Shown: piece after piece, positions 1 through 8,102 of the stretch
Position numbering within the stretch: position 1 is the first letter of the stretch
Layout of the letters: every line of letters begins with the position of its first letter
Notes under the pieces: generated by a model
What the model saw: the letters and a program-made list of their open reading frames with translations, nothing else
What the model was told of the DNA's origin: nothing
Database searches by the model: none
Assembly (NCBI GenBank): GCA_030428695.1
Contig: JAUIEM010000093.1
Coordinates: forward strand, 1 to 26,664
Direction: 5' to 3'
From: a bacterium
Lineage (GTDB): Bacteria > Planctomycetota > J058 > JAJDCP01
Length of the DNA stretch: 26,664 nt
Program-made: the position numbers and the translations under genes

Positions 1-2
1 AC

Positions 3-260
3 GTCCTGGTCGACGCCGATGGCGCGCAGCGCTGGACCCGCACGGTCGATGCCGGGGCGGTGCGGATCAGCACCATCTCCGACGACCTCTACACCGGGGA
101 CGTGCTCGAAGAGGTGCAGGAGCTCTACCCCTCGGTCGAGCTGCAGGAACCCGGCGCGGACGCCTGGACCGTGGTCTGGGAGGCGAGCCATTACCAGCCG
201 GTCGCGATGAAGAACGGCCGCCTCGCCCGGGTCGTCGCCGAGGACAAACACGACAGCTGA
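3..260 (+). CDS. 3' end of an unrecognised protein (5'-truncated by window edge)
   Basis: The frame is open from base 3 and ends at TGA 258-260, giving 85 visible residues. They include a stretch around GDVLEEVQELYPSVELQEP and a tail ending AEDKHDS. No signal peptide, membrane segment or known motif can be seen in this fragment. A short internal ORF could start at GTG 60, but the frame runs open to the window edge with the same strongly GC-biased third positions, so a truncated longer gene is more likely. The next gene starts 29 bases downstream on the same strand, which suggests co-transcription with the Nif11-like protein. I do not recognise the family. Confidence 0.6.
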   Translation, partial: VLVDADGAQRWTRTVDAGAVRISTISDDLYTGDVLEEVQELYPSVELQEPGADAWTVVWEASHYQPVAMKNGRLARVVAEDKHDS

Positions 261-289
261 TCACACCGCAGCCCTTGGAGGAAAGAGAC

Positions 290-703
290 ATGCAGAGCGC
301 AGCCGCGCAGGCCTTCGCCGACAGACTCAGGACGGACCCGACGCTCGCCGCCGAGGTCGGGGCAGCCCTCGGGGAAGCCCGGGACCGGGCCGGCGGGCTC
401 GAGGCGCTCCGCGCGATCGCCCGCCGCCACGGCTTCGAGCTCAGCGCCGCCGAGCTCGAAGCGCAGCCGCCGGAGGACGGGGCCGCGCCGGGCACCGCGC
501 CGGGCCCGGAGGAGCTCGAGCGCTTCGCGGCGGCGATGGTAGACGACCCGGCGCTGCGCGCGCAGGTCGAGGCCGCCTTCGCCCGGTTCGTCGCGGACGG
601 AGACCGCGAGCGGCTGGCCGAAGCGCTCGCGGCGCGGGCGGGCGAGCGCGGTCTGGGCATCTCCGCGGCGGGCTTGCTCGCGGAGGCGGCCGCGGAGGAG
701 TGA
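290..703 (+). CDS. tandem Nif11-like domain protein
   Basis: Start ATG 290 has a strong Shine-Dalgarno (GGAGGAAAG, from 277). An upstream in-frame TTG at 275 would overlap that site, so I prefer ATG 290. The protein is 137 aa. Residues about 5-55 match the Nif11 pattern: a Phe-containing helix, a D-P-x-L turn (RTDPTLAAEV), then an A-x-x-x-G-F segment ending in S-A-A-E-L (ARRHGFELSAAELEAQ). After an Ala/Pro/Gly linker, residues about 68-134 repeat the plan: ELERFAAAMVDDPALRAQV, then ARAGERGLGISAAGLL. Nif11-like domains serve as leader sequences of some ribosomally made peptide natural products, but also occur as stand-alone proteins. There is no Cys and no Ser/Thr/Cys-rich core after the second domain, and no modifying enzyme is visible nearby, so a precursor role is not supported. 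Family call is from pattern only. Confidence 0.6.
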   Translation: MQSAAAQAFADRLRTDPTLAAEVGAALGEARDRAGGLEALRAIARRHGFELSAAELEAQPPEDGAAPGTAPGPEELERFAAAMVDDPALRAQVEAAFARFVADGDRERLAEALAARAGERGLGISAAGLLAEAAAEE

Positions 704-720
704 GCGCCGGCCGTCGCATC

Positions 721-757
721 GGGAGCGGAGCCTGGAAGCTCCCGGGTCCGGAGGACC
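721..757. terminator. candidate bidirectional terminator between convergent genes
   Basis: Two hairpins lie between the convergent stops at 703 and 805. One is GGGAGC (721-726) paired with GCTCCC (738-743) around an 11-base loop. The other is GGTCC (745-749) paired with GGACC (753-757) around GGA. There is no T-run on either side, so intrinsic termination is uncertain. Confidence 0.35.
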
Positions 758-804
758 TCGCGCCGGACGGACGGCGCCCTCCGGGACCGCCCGCACGGAC
801 CAGC

Positions 805-3800
805 TCAGCGCGGAGCGTCGGGGGCGAACAGCGCCTCGAACTCCGGGTCGCCCCGCAGCTCCGCGAAGTCGGGATGGTCGTGGGCGCGTCTGCGCTGCTC
901 CGGGATGCGGGCCAGCCGCACGGCGGTCCAGCTGTCCGCCCGCGCGTCGGGCCGCGCGCTGAGCACCTCCTCGGCGCGCTCCTGGTAGCCGAGGAAGTAG
1001 CCGAGCCAGCGCAGGGCGGCGCGCCGGAGCTCGGACGCGTCCCCGGGTTCCGCCTCGGCAGCGGCCCGGGCGGCGGCGCGCGCGGCGTTCAGCACCAGCT
1101 CGGGGTCGGAGATGACGCCGTCGGCCAGGGCTCCCCGGTAGGCGTCGACGGCTTCGGCCCAGCGCCCCTCCGCGAAGCGCAGCCCGGCCAGGGCCTCGTA
1201 GTCGGCGGGCGACTCTGGCGCGAGCGTCCCCTCGCCCAGGGCGAGGCAGCGCCGGTAGCTGTCGCGGATGGCCGGGATCGGCGCGAGGCTGGCGGCGAGA
1301 TCCGGCGCCCGGGCGCGGACCGCGGGGAGACGCTCCGCGGCGAGCTCGCACAGCTCGAGGGCGCGCTCCGGCTCGCCGCAGGCCTCGCGGGTCAGGGCGA
1401 CCTGGACCAGGCAGAGCAGGCCGTGGGCCTCGTGCAGGCCATCTTCGGGAAATCGGGCGCGGAGCTCCGCGTACAGGGACACGATCGCATCGCCGCTCTG
1501 CGCGGCCGCGTCGAGCGCCTCCGTCTCGAGCTCGAGCAGGTTGAGCAGCTTGAGCGACAGCAGCAGCTCGCGGCGCGACAGCAGGTTGGCCGCGTCGCGG
1601 GCGACGTGGAGGCGCGCGAGCTCGAGCGCCTCCTCGGCCAGGGGCAGGGCCGCCTCGGGATCGCCCATCGCCTCGAGCTGCCCGGCGAGGTTGGAGAGGG
1701 CGGTCCACAGCACCCGCAGGTCCTGGCTGGCGGGAACCCCGCGCACCAGTTTCCGGGCGGCCTCGAGCTGCGCGCGGAAGCTCGCCTCGGCCGCGCGCGG
1801 CGTTCCGCGCTCGAAGGCGATCTCGCCGCGCAGGCCGAGCAGCTGCGCCCGCAGCCGGTGGGCATCGGCGGCGCCAGCGTCGGCCGCGAGGACGACCCCG
1901 ACCAGCTCCAGGCCCTCCTGCGTCGACGCCTCGGCGGCGTCGAGGGCGCCCTGACGGATGTGCACGCCGGCCCGCCCGAAGCGCACCGAGGCGAGGTCGA
2001 GCAGCAGCGCCGGCCGCGGCTCTCCCGCCGCCAGACTGGCCGTCAGGACCTCGTCGGCCGCGGCGAAGCGGTCCAGGGCGTCGTCGAGCCGCAGCTTCTG
2101 GAGGGCGATCGTGCCCGCGCTGCGCAGCGCGTCGCCGAGCTGCTCGAGCAGGGCCACGTCGGTCGGATCCGCCGCGACGAGCTGCTCGAGCCGGGCCCGC
2201 GCCTCCTCGGCGGCCGGCTGCGCGGCGTCGGGAGCGCCGAGCTCGATCAGCATGCGCGCGCTCTGCACCAGGGCGAGAGCGAGGCCGCGCGCGTTCTCGG
2301 AGTTGTCGGGCTCGCGCGCGAGCAGGTCGCGCAGGCGGTCGAGGAGCTCCTTGAGCAGGCGCCGACACGCCTCGAGGTCACCGCGCACCTGCTCGAGCCT
2401 CGCCGCGGTGTGCAGTCCCCGGCACAGCTTGCGTTGGGACGTGACATCGTCCGGGTCGAGCCGGACCAGCCCGCGGTGGATGGCCAGCGCCTCGCCCGCG
2501 GCCGCTTCCGCGTCCTCCCAGCGGCGCGCGTCGACCGCGAGCTGCGCCCGGTCCTGCAGCAACGCCCCGAGCAGGCGGCGCTGGACCAGGTTGCTGCTGT
2601 CCGCACCGACCAGGCGGCGGCCGCAGGCGACGGCCGCGACCAGCAGGCTCTCCGCCTCGGCCCGCGAGCCGTGCGCGACGAGCCAGCCCGACAGCTCGCC
2701 GAGCGCGCGGCCGAGCCCTTCGAGCTGGCGCAGGTTGCGCGGGTCCTCTTTCGTCAGCGCCTGGCGCAACGCGACCGCCTCCGCCATCAGCGCGCGGGCG
2801 GGGCTGGACTCGCCCTGTTGCTCGGCGATGACAGCCCGCGTGTGCAGGCTGCCGATCAGCGCCTCGCGCGCCGCGAACGAGCCGGGGTCGAGGGCGTGCA
2901 GCCGGCGGGCCAGCCCCAGGCCGGCCTCGGCCTGGCGACGCGCCTCCTCGAGCTGGCCGGTCTCGCTGAGGACCAGGCCGAGCCCGCCCAGCGCCGAGGC
3001 CTGCGCGCGGAGCCAGGCGGCGCTGTCGCTCGCATCGGCCGCGAGCAGCTCCGTCGCGCGCCGGTAGAAGGACAGGGCGAGCCCGGTCTCGCCGAGTCGA
3101 TGGTGGAGCGCGCCGGCCGCGGCCAGGCACGGCGCCAGGAGCCGGGTCGCGGCCGCATCCCCGGGCGCGGCTCCGCGCTCGAGCTCGCGGATCGCCTGCT
3201 CGTAGGCGCGCGCGGCGGCGCGCAGCTGGCCCTGCTCGGCGATCGCATCCGCCAGGCTGGCCCTACACAGCGCGCGCAGGTGGCTGCCCCGGGCGGACCC
3301 GTCTCCGCCGTCGAGCAGCTCGAGGGCGGAAGCGAAGGCGCGTCGCGCCTCGGGCAGCCGCCCCAGCGACTTCCAGACCTCGCCGAGGGCGAGGCGCACC
3401 CGCGCGCGGTCCTGCTCCAGCGTCGCGACCGCGGCGGCGCGAGGCGGCCCGTCCCGCTCCGCGCTCGGTTCCTCCTCCGCCGACGCGAGCGCGACGAGGA
3501 CGCTGTCCGCTGCCGAGAGCTCGCGCAGGGCCGCGGCGGCGTCCCCCCGCACCTCCAGGTACAGGAGCCCGACCTGCAGCTGCGCCAGCGCCCGGCCCCG
3601 CGACACCGCCTCCTCCTCGAGGGCGGCATCGCGCAGGGCCTCCCAGCCGTCGAGGGCGACGCGCAGGATCTCGCCCGCCATGCGGTGCGAGCGGCGGTCG
3701 CCGAGCCCGTGGAGCAGCTGCTCCTGGACGCGCGTCGCCAGCGCCTCCAGGGCCTCCGAGGCGATGTCGCCGCGGCGCCGGGCGTAGGCGCGCTGCTGCT

Positions 3801-5304
3801 CGACCCGCCGCTGCTCGGCGAGGATGGCCGCGTTCTGGGCGGCGATCTGCTCGTTCTGCTCGAGCACCCGCCGCTGCTCGCGCTCGAGGTCGACGTTGCG
3901 GGCTTCGATCTCGCGGTTCTTGGCGCTGACGACCGCGAAGCCGGTCCCGAGCCCGATGAGCGCGGCGAGCACGGCGCCCAGCGTCACCCAGCGCAGGCGG
4001 CGCCGCGCCTGCGCCTCGGCGGTCCTCCGCGCGCGGGCCACGGCGACCGCGCCGCGCAGCTCCGCGACGTCCGCCGCGTCGGCCTCGAGCTCCGCCAGCT
4101 GGGCCTCGGCCAGGCCGATGTCGCCGAGGGTCAGCGCCGCCCGGGCCCAGGCACGGCGCGCCGCGCGCAGCTCCTCCGCGGCCGCGGCGTTCTCCGGCCA
4201 CAGGGCGAGGGCCTGGCCGAAGCCCGCGATGGCCTCGGCGAAGCCGGCGTGGACGGGCTGCCGCTCTCCGTCGGACCCCGGGGAGCCGGGCAGCAGGGCC
4301 TCGCTGGCCCGCAGCCGCTCCCGGGCGACGCCGGCCAGGAGGCGGCTCTCGCGGTGGGCGAGGAAGGCGTCGAGCCGCGCGCGGAAGGCCTCCGCCGAGG
4401 CAGGCCGGCCCCGCGGGTCCGGGTCGAGCGCCTCGCGGCACAGCGCCCGCAGCTCCGCCGGCGCGGTCGCATCGAGCACGGGACGCGCGCCGTCGAGGGC
4501 CGCGCGCACCGTGCCGACGAGGTCTTCCCCGGCGTGCGGCGGGCGCCCGGTCAGGATCGCGTGGAGCAGCCCGCCGAGCAGGTACACGTCGCTGTGCGGG
4601 CCGATCGCCTCGCCGTCTCCGCGCAGCAGCTCGGGCGGGGCGTAGGCCGGCGTGCCGCACAGCCCGCGGATCGCGGCGCGACCGCGCACACCGGGCGCGT
4701 CGCTGTCGAGCTCGACCGCGAGGCCCCAGTCCATCACCAGCACCTCGCCGAAGCTCCCGAGCATCACGTTGGCCGGCTTGAGGTCGTTGTGGACGATGCC
4801 GCGGCTGTGGGCGAAGGCGACGGCGTGGCAGACCTGCTGGAGGACGCCGAGGTGGAAGACCAGATCCCGGGATCCGGTGTCGAGGACCTCCTGCCAGGAG
4901 CGTCCCTCGACCAGCTTCATCGCGAGGAACAGCTCGCCCTGCGGCGTCGCGCCGAGCTCGTGGACCGGGACGATGTTCGGATGCTCCAGGCGTCCGGTGA
5001 TCAGCGCCTCCGCGAGGAACAGCCGCTCGGCCTCGGCGTCACCGCGGTGGAGCCGCAGCAGGCGCTTGAGGGCGACGTGCCGGTCGAGGCTCTTCTGGTG
5101 GGCGCGCACGACCTCCCCCATCCCGCCCCGGCCGATGACGTCGACGGCCTCGAACGGCGGCTCCGGAGGCAGCTCCTCCCGGGCTCCCCGCAGCCCCGGT
5201 CCGAAACCGGGCGGCCGCAGCGAGCGGCTCGCCGCCCGCTGCGACAGGTCCGGCGCGGGACCGAGGGAGTCGCGGAGGTACTTGAGGATCGTGTCGTCGT
5301 CCAT
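805..5304 (-). CDS. membrane-anchored Ser/Thr protein kinase with TPR-rich C-terminus
   Basis: The protein is 1499 aa from ATG 5304. An adjacent GTG at 5307 is possible, but GGAG (5314-5311 on the minus strand) sits at better spacing for the ATG. The kinase domain spans about residues 51-315. It has a Gly-rich loop IGRGGMGEV, Lys in VALKRL (about 80), catalytic loop HNDLKPANV (about 172-180), metal motif DWG (about 192-194) in place of DFG, and activation segment GTPAYAPPEL. The catalytic loop lacks the HRD arginine. One transmembrane segment lies at about 440-460, followed by a Gln/Glu/Arg-rich coiled coil (about 463-512). About 900 residues of Ala/Leu/Glu helical repeats resembling TPRs follow. 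The kinase is cytosolic by this topology and the repeats would be on the other side of the membrane. It lies 125 bases downstream of the C11 peptidase gene on the same strand. It has the same overall plan as the kinase at 16924-19683. Confidence 0.93.
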   Translation of the reverse strand: MDDDTILKYLRDSLGPAPDLSQRAASRSLRPPGFGPGLRGAREELPPEPPFEAVDVIGRGGMGEVVRAHQKSLDRHVALKRLLRLHRGDAEAERLFLAEALITGRLEHPNIVPVHELGATPQGELFLAMKLVEGRSWQEVLDTGSRDLVFHLGVLQQVCHAVAFAHSRGIVHNDLKPANVMLGSFGEVLVMDWGLAVELDSDAPGVRGRAAIRGLCGTPAYAPPELLRGDGEAIGPHSDVYLLGGLLHAILTGRPPHAGEDLVGTVRAALDGARPVLDATAPAELRALCREALDPDPRGRPASAEAFRARLDAFLAHRESRLLAGVARERLRASEALLPGSPGSDGERQPVHAGFAEAIAGFGQALALWPENAAAAEELRAARRAWARAALTLGDIGLAEAQLAELEADAADVAELRGAVAVARARRTAEAQARRRLRWVTLGAVLAALIGLGTGFAVVSAKNREIEARNVDLEREQRRVLEQNEQIAAQNAAILAEQRRVEQQRAYARRRGDIASEALEALATRVQEQLLHGLGDRRSHRMAGEILRVALDGWEALRDAALEEEAVSRGRALAQLQVGLLYLEVRGDAAAALRELSAADSVLVALASAEEEPSAERDGPPRAAAVATLEQDRARVRLALGEVWKSLGRLPEARRAFASALELLDGGDGSARGSHLRALCRASLADAIAEQGQLRAAARAYEQAIRELERGAAPGDAAATRLLAPCLAAAGALHHRLGETGLALSFYRRATELLAADASDSAAWLRAQASALGGLGLVLSETGQLEEARRQAEAGLGLARRLHALDPGSFAAREALIGSLHTRAVIAEQQGESSPARALMAEAVALRQALTKEDPRNLRQLEGLGRALGELSGWLVAHGSRAEAESLLVAAVACGRRLVGADSSNLVQRRLLGALLQDRAQLAVDARRWEDAEAAAGEALAIHRGLVRLDPDDVTSQRKLCRGLHTAARLEQVRGDLEACRRLLKELLDRLRDLLAREPDNSENARGLALALVQSARMLIELGAPDAAQPAAEEARARLEQLVAADPTDVALLEQLGDALRSAGTIALQKLRLDDALDRFAAADEVLTASLAAGEPRPALLLDLASVRFGRAGVHIRQGALDAAEASTQEGLELVGVVLAADAGAADAHRLRAQLLGLRGEIAFERGTPRAAEASFRAQLEAARKLVRGVPASQDLRVLWTALSNLAGQLEAMGDPEAALPLAEEALELARLHVARDAANLLSRRELLLSLKLLNLLELETEALDAAAQSGDAIVSLYAELRARFPEDGLHEAHGLLCLVQVALTREACGEPERALELCELAAERLPAVRARAPDLAASLAPIPAIRDSYRRCLALGEGTLAPESPADYEALAGLRFAEGRWAEAVDAYRGALADGVISDPELVLNAARAAARAAAEAEPGDASELRRAALRWLGYFLGYQERAEEVLSARPDARADSWTAVRLARIPEQRRRAHDHPDFAELRGDPEFEALFAPDAPR

Positions 5305-5313
5305 CACTGCTCC

Positions 5314-5331
5314 GGAGATGCGTGCATCTCC
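5314..5331 (-). promoter_or_regulatory. perfect palindrome in the kinase leader
   Basis: GGAGATGC, a 2-base centre, then GCATCTCC form a perfect 8-bp inverted repeat. On the minus strand it ends directly against the kinase Shine-Dalgarno. A weak -10-like TATCCT lies just upstream (5337-5332), so the palindrome would cover the transcription start or the start of the leader. It could be a repressor operator or an RNA hairpin influencing ribosome access. I found no convincing -35. Confidence 0.45.
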
Positions 5332-5424
5332 AGGATAACGGCTGGACCTGGACCCGGCCTGTGCGGCCCCTCAGCCGACGGACCGCAAGCCCCGAGGCAG
5401 GCACGACGGCAGGAGAGGAGGCCA

Positions 5425-5441
5425 GGCTCTCACGCTGAGCC
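5425..5441 (-). terminator. small hairpin at the peptidase stop codon
   Basis: GGCTC (5425-5429) and GAGCC (5437-5441) flank a 7-base loop containing the stop codon of the C11 peptidase gene. The stem is short and there is no T-run, so it may attenuate rather than terminate transcription into the kinase gene. Confidence 0.2.
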
Positions 5442-6890
5442 CCGGGCACGCAGCAGGGCGGCGAGATCCGCGCCGTGGTGCCGGCCGCCGAGCAGGCGCA
5501 GCCGGACCAACGGGACCCCGTCGGCGTCGGCTGGACAGCGGCGGAGGGGGGTCTCGGGCAAGAGGGTCGGCTCCTCGAGCTCCTCGACGGCGCTCCGGAA
5601 GGCCTCATCGGAACCCGGACGCCAGCCCTCGAGACGCACGCCGCCGTGGTTCTCGAGGAACAGCAGGGCCCCCGGTCCGGTCCGGGGCTGCGAGAGCCTC
5701 CCGCCGCGGAAGGACAGGCCGTCAAACTTCGCCCGCTGCAGACGCCACCAGGCGCTCTGCAACCACGGGACATAAGCCGCGAGGCTCTCCTGGCCCTCGA
5801 CGAGCGCGGGCTCGTCCGGCCGCAGGGACAACCCGCAGCGGCGGGGCGGCCGCCCAGCGTCCCCTGCGACCAGGTCGCGCGGCAGGAAGCTGCGGGGCGC
5901 GCCCTCCTCCGCCTCTCCGCTCCCGCGCGAGATACCCAGGCGGCAGCCGACGAGGGCGGTCTGCAGCCGCTCGCGCCAGGGCCCGAGGAAGCGGGCGGCC
6001 TCCCCGCCGAGGCGGCGGCCCTCGGCGGCCAGCTCCTCCGCGAAGGCGAGCAGGTCGCGCTCGCCCTCCCGGGAAGCCCGCGCGAGCGCCGCGCGCAGCT
6101 GCCAGGACCCGCTCTGGACCACCGCGCGGGCGAGGTCTTCGACAGCTTCCTGCAAGGGCCCGAAGCGCTGGAGGTCGAACGCCGCGAAGAACCGCCCCGC
6201 GCTCGCCGGCGCAGGCCAGCACGCGAGCGCGCCCCGGCACAGCTCGACGGCGCTGGGCGGCGGGCCGCTCGCGGCGCGGCGCAGCCAGTCGGCGTAGCGC
6301 CAGCCCTCGCCGGGGGCGAGGGTCTGGCTGGCGACGAAGGCCTCCACGCCGGCGTCGGCGAGGCACCAGGCGACCTCGTAGCTGCCCATCCGGCACGCGT
6401 CGAGGCCGACGCCCGTCACCCCGAACTCCCGCAGCAGCGGGGCCAGGGCATCCAGGCCCAGCATGCGCGCGGCGTCCGCGCCGTCCCCGATGTCGTTGGC
6501 GGCGCCCCGCCAGCCCGCGCCGTGGCCGCCGAGGACGAGGAAGGTGCGCTCGGCCGGGTAGTAGCGGCGGGCGGTCTCGAGCACCGCGCGCAGGGTCGCG
6601 GGGTCGAACATGCGCAGGTCGGCGCGGGCGTCGACGCCGGGCAGCGGGTGCTCGCCACGCACCTCGCCGTCGGCGAGACGCTGCAGACAGGGGCGGTCCT
6701 TGCCGACGAGGTCGACGCAGGTGAGGACATGGGTGCGGCCCCGGGCGGAGCCGACCTCCTTGAGCTCGGCGAGGTTGCGGGCGATGTGCGGGGCGAGATC
6801 GTTGTCGCCGGCGAGGTAGAACACCAGGTTCCAGGGGACGCGGCGGCGGGCCAGCGCGACGTCGCTCCTGCAGGCGGTGCGCAGACGCAC
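5430..6890 (-). CDS. clostripain family (C11) cysteine peptidase
   Basis: The protein is 486 aa, starting at GTG 6890, with GGGGGAG 8 bases upstream. A stop at 6962-6960 closes the frame above it. The N-terminal core is WNLVFYLAGDNDLAPHI (about 20-36), as in clostripain-type proteins (compare V-Y-L-A-G-D-N). The catalytic His is expected at about 123 in LGGHGAGW. The catalytic Cys is expected at about 166 in LDACRMGSYEVAW, matching the family D-A-C-x-M-G signature. C11 peptidases cleave after Arg or Lys. No signal peptide or membrane segment is visible, so a cytosolic role or non-classical export is implied. The C-terminal about 200 residues are not recognised. It is transcribed towards the large kinase gene and is divergent from the selenoprotein candidate. 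The catalytic assignment follows family knowledge; the substrate is unknown. Confidence 0.88.
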   Translation of the reverse strand: MRLRTACRSDVALARRRVPWNLVFYLAGDNDLAPHIARNLAELKEVGSARGRTHVLTCVDLVGKDRPCLQRLADGEVRGEHPLPGVDARADLRMFDPATLRAVLETARRYYPAERTFLVLGGHGAGWRGAANDIGDGADAARMLGLDALAPLLREFGVTGVGLDACRMGSYEVAWCLADAGVEAFVASQTLAPGEGWRYADWLRRAASGPPPSAVELCRGALACWPAPASAGRFFAAFDLQRFGPLQEAVEDLARAVVQSGSWQLRAALARASREGERDLLAFAEELAAEGRRLGGEAARFLGPWRERLQTALVGCRLGISRGSGEAEEGAPRSFLPRDLVAGDAGRPPRRCGLSLRPDEPALVEGQESLAAYVPWLQSAWWRLQRAKFDGLSFRGGRLSQPRTGPGALLFLENHGGVRLEGWRPGSDEAFRSAVEELEEPTLLPETPLRRCPADADGVPLVRLRLLGGRHHGADLAALLRARGSA

Positions 6891-7060
6891 GCGGCGGGCT
6901 CCCCCTGGTCTGTCTCGCGCAGGACGATCTCGACCTCCACACCGAGGCCGGGGCCAGGCTCACGTGGCGCGCAGCGTCGAGCTGATCGCGCAGGCGGGAG
7001 GAGCGGAGGAGCGCAGGGGCAGCAGGAGGTCGGCGAGTAGCGGGCGCGGCCGCGAGATCC

Positions 7061-7066
7061 TATACT
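7061..7066 (+). promoter_or_regulatory. -10-like element in the divergent region 6891-7093
   Basis: TATACT stands out in a GC-rich 203-base divergent intergenic region, 28 bases before the ATG at 7094. No good -35 is present at 16-19 bp spacing, so an activator or an alternative sigma factor would be needed. The rest of 6891-7060 shows no gene or strong hairpin. Confidence 0.35.
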
Positions 7067-7093
7067 CAGGGAATCGAGCTCCGGAGACCGGAC

Positions 7094-7642
7094 ATGCCCC
7101 TCCTCCCCGCCCTCCTGCTGGCGACCCTGCTGACCGGCTGCACCGCCTTCATGCCGCCGGACGACAACCCGATCCACCTCGACATCGCCTGGCGCGCCGA
7201 CTACGACGCCGCCCAGGAGGACGCCCGCGCCGCGCGCAAGCCGCTGTTGATGGTCACCGCCGCGGGCGACATCACCGGCTTCTGCTGAATCGGCTCGTAC
7301 ATGCTCCGGGACGGAGCGCTCTCCGACCGCCGCGTCATCGCCTTCATCAACGAACACCTGATCCCGGTCTGGGTCGATGTGCGCGCCGATGTCTACCCGC
7401 GCGTGCCGGCCCTGCACGACCGTGACGGCTGGATGTTCGCGACCCCCGGCGGGCAGGTGACCAACCTGTTCTACCTCGGCTTTCTCGTGCGCAGCTACGT
7501 GCTGACGCCCGACGGGCGGACGTTGCTCAACGATGCCGAGGGCATGCTCGGCCACGCGGAGATGGGCTCCGGCGGCTACCTCCGGATGTTGCGCGACGCC
7601 CACGCCCGTTTCCAGCCACCTCCGGTGATCGCCCTGGACTGA
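7094..7642 (+). CDS. thioredoxin-like lipoprotein, probable selenoprotein with in-frame TGA
   Basis: ATG 7094 has CCGGAG 7 bases upstream. The N-terminus MPLLPALLLATLLTGC is a lipoprotein signal with lipobox LTGC, so the mature protein starts at Cys16. The frame meets TGA at 7286-7288 and continues in the same frame with unchanged coding character to TGA 7640-7642. Reading TGA as selenocysteine gives 182 aa with Cys64-Sec65 in the context DITGFC-U-IGSYML. The surroundings fit a thioredoxin-like fold: W-x-x-D-x-x-A-x-x-x-A before KPLLMVTAAGD, then RVIAFINEHLIPVWVDV, and later YVLTPDGRTLL. The redox Cys-Sec pair lies where thioredoxin-like proteins carry their active-site cysteines. A SECIS-like hairpin follows (7290-7326). 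ATG 7301 after the TGA has no Shine-Dalgarno, so a second gene there is unlikely. Alternatives are a nonsense mutation or a genuine stop. The function, probably an envelope thiol redox role, is inferred. Confidence 0.72.
7290..7326 (+). promoter_or_regulatory. candidate bacterial SECIS element
   Basis: An upper stem GCTCC (7303-7307) pairs with GGAGC (7313-7317) around loop GGGAC. A lower stem TCGG (7290-7293) pairs with CCGA (7323-7326), one base after the TGA. The apical loop begins 19 bases after the TGA and starts with G. This agrees with the known bacterial SECIS pattern: a hairpin within the coding region just downstream of UGA with an early loop G. It was folded by eye only. Confidence 0.55.
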
Positions 7643-7709
7643 GGGCTCGTCAGGACGGCTGGCCCGCGCTACGCTAACTGGAGATGGTGGATCAGATGGA
7701 GGCGACACC

Positions 7710-8060
7710 GTGGCGGACAACAAGTACTTCCAACTCTTGCAGGACACCGTGGGCTCGCAGTCCGGCATCGATCGCTTCGACCGGCTGATCGATATCCCCG
7801 CGCCCGCGAGCTCCAGCGTGGAGGGCGCGACCGGCGGACACTCCCCCGGGAGGATCTCCGACCGGGAGCAGGCGATCCTCAACGAGATCCTCTTCCGCGG
7901 GCGCTGCTACGAGCGCGGCCTGCGCGCGATGCGGAAGGAGGTCACCGAGCTGCAGCTGGCGCTCTCCCGGGCGCAGCGCGTGTTCGTTGCCATGGGCCGC
8001 ATGGCGGCGCGGGCACCGGACACGTTCGACCGCCACACCGAGCATTTCCGACGGCACTGA
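7710..8060 (+). CDS. small coiled-coil protein of unknown function
   Basis: The protein is 116 aa from GTG 7710, supported by GGAGG (7698-7702) at 7 bases. The nearby ATGs at 7684 and 7696 are in another frame. Residues about 1-45 are polar, with Pro/Ser/Gly stretches (PAPASSSVEG). Residues about 51-95 (DREQAILNEILFRGRC to SRAQRVFVAMG) are predicted from heptad spacing to form a helix or coiled coil. No signal peptide, membrane segment or recognisable domain is seen. It follows the selenoprotein candidate by 67 bases on the same strand, so co-transcription is possible. The start and third-position GC bias support a real gene; no function can be assigned. Confidence 0.6.
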   Translation: MADNKYFQLLQDTVGSQSGIDRFDRLIDIPAPASSSVEGATGGHSPGRISDREQAILNEILFRGRCYERGLRAMRKEVTELQLALSRAQRVFVAMGRMAARAPDTFDRHTEHFRRH

Positions 8061-8075
8061 GCCGAGCGCCACGGA

Positions 8076-8102
8076 TCCTGCCGCGATTTGAACACGGCGG
8101 GA
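8076..8102 (+). terminator. candidate terminator hairpin
   Basis: TCCTGCCG (8076-8083) pairs with CGGCGGGA (8095-8102), including one G-T pair, around an 11-base AT-rich loop. It starts 16 bases after the stop of the small coiled-coil gene. No T-run follows. It could instead be a protein-binding inverted repeat about 150 bases upstream of the sigma-54 start site. Confidence 0.3.

Noticed and set aside
700..5775. Very long open frame on the plus strand opposite the first kinase
   Set aside because: High GC keeps antisense frames open. The minus-strand product has all kinase motifs, while the plus-strand translation is low-complexity without domains.
7301..7642. Separate gene starting at ATG 7301
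   Set aside because: No Shine-Dalgarno precedes it, and the sequence completes the thioredoxin-like fold begun before the TGA in the same frame.
6416..7882. Minus-strand frame spanning the selenoprotein candidate and the peptidase start
   Set aside because: Its C-terminal half is an out-of-frame reading of the peptidase gene. The rest is antisense to plus-strand genes with good starts.
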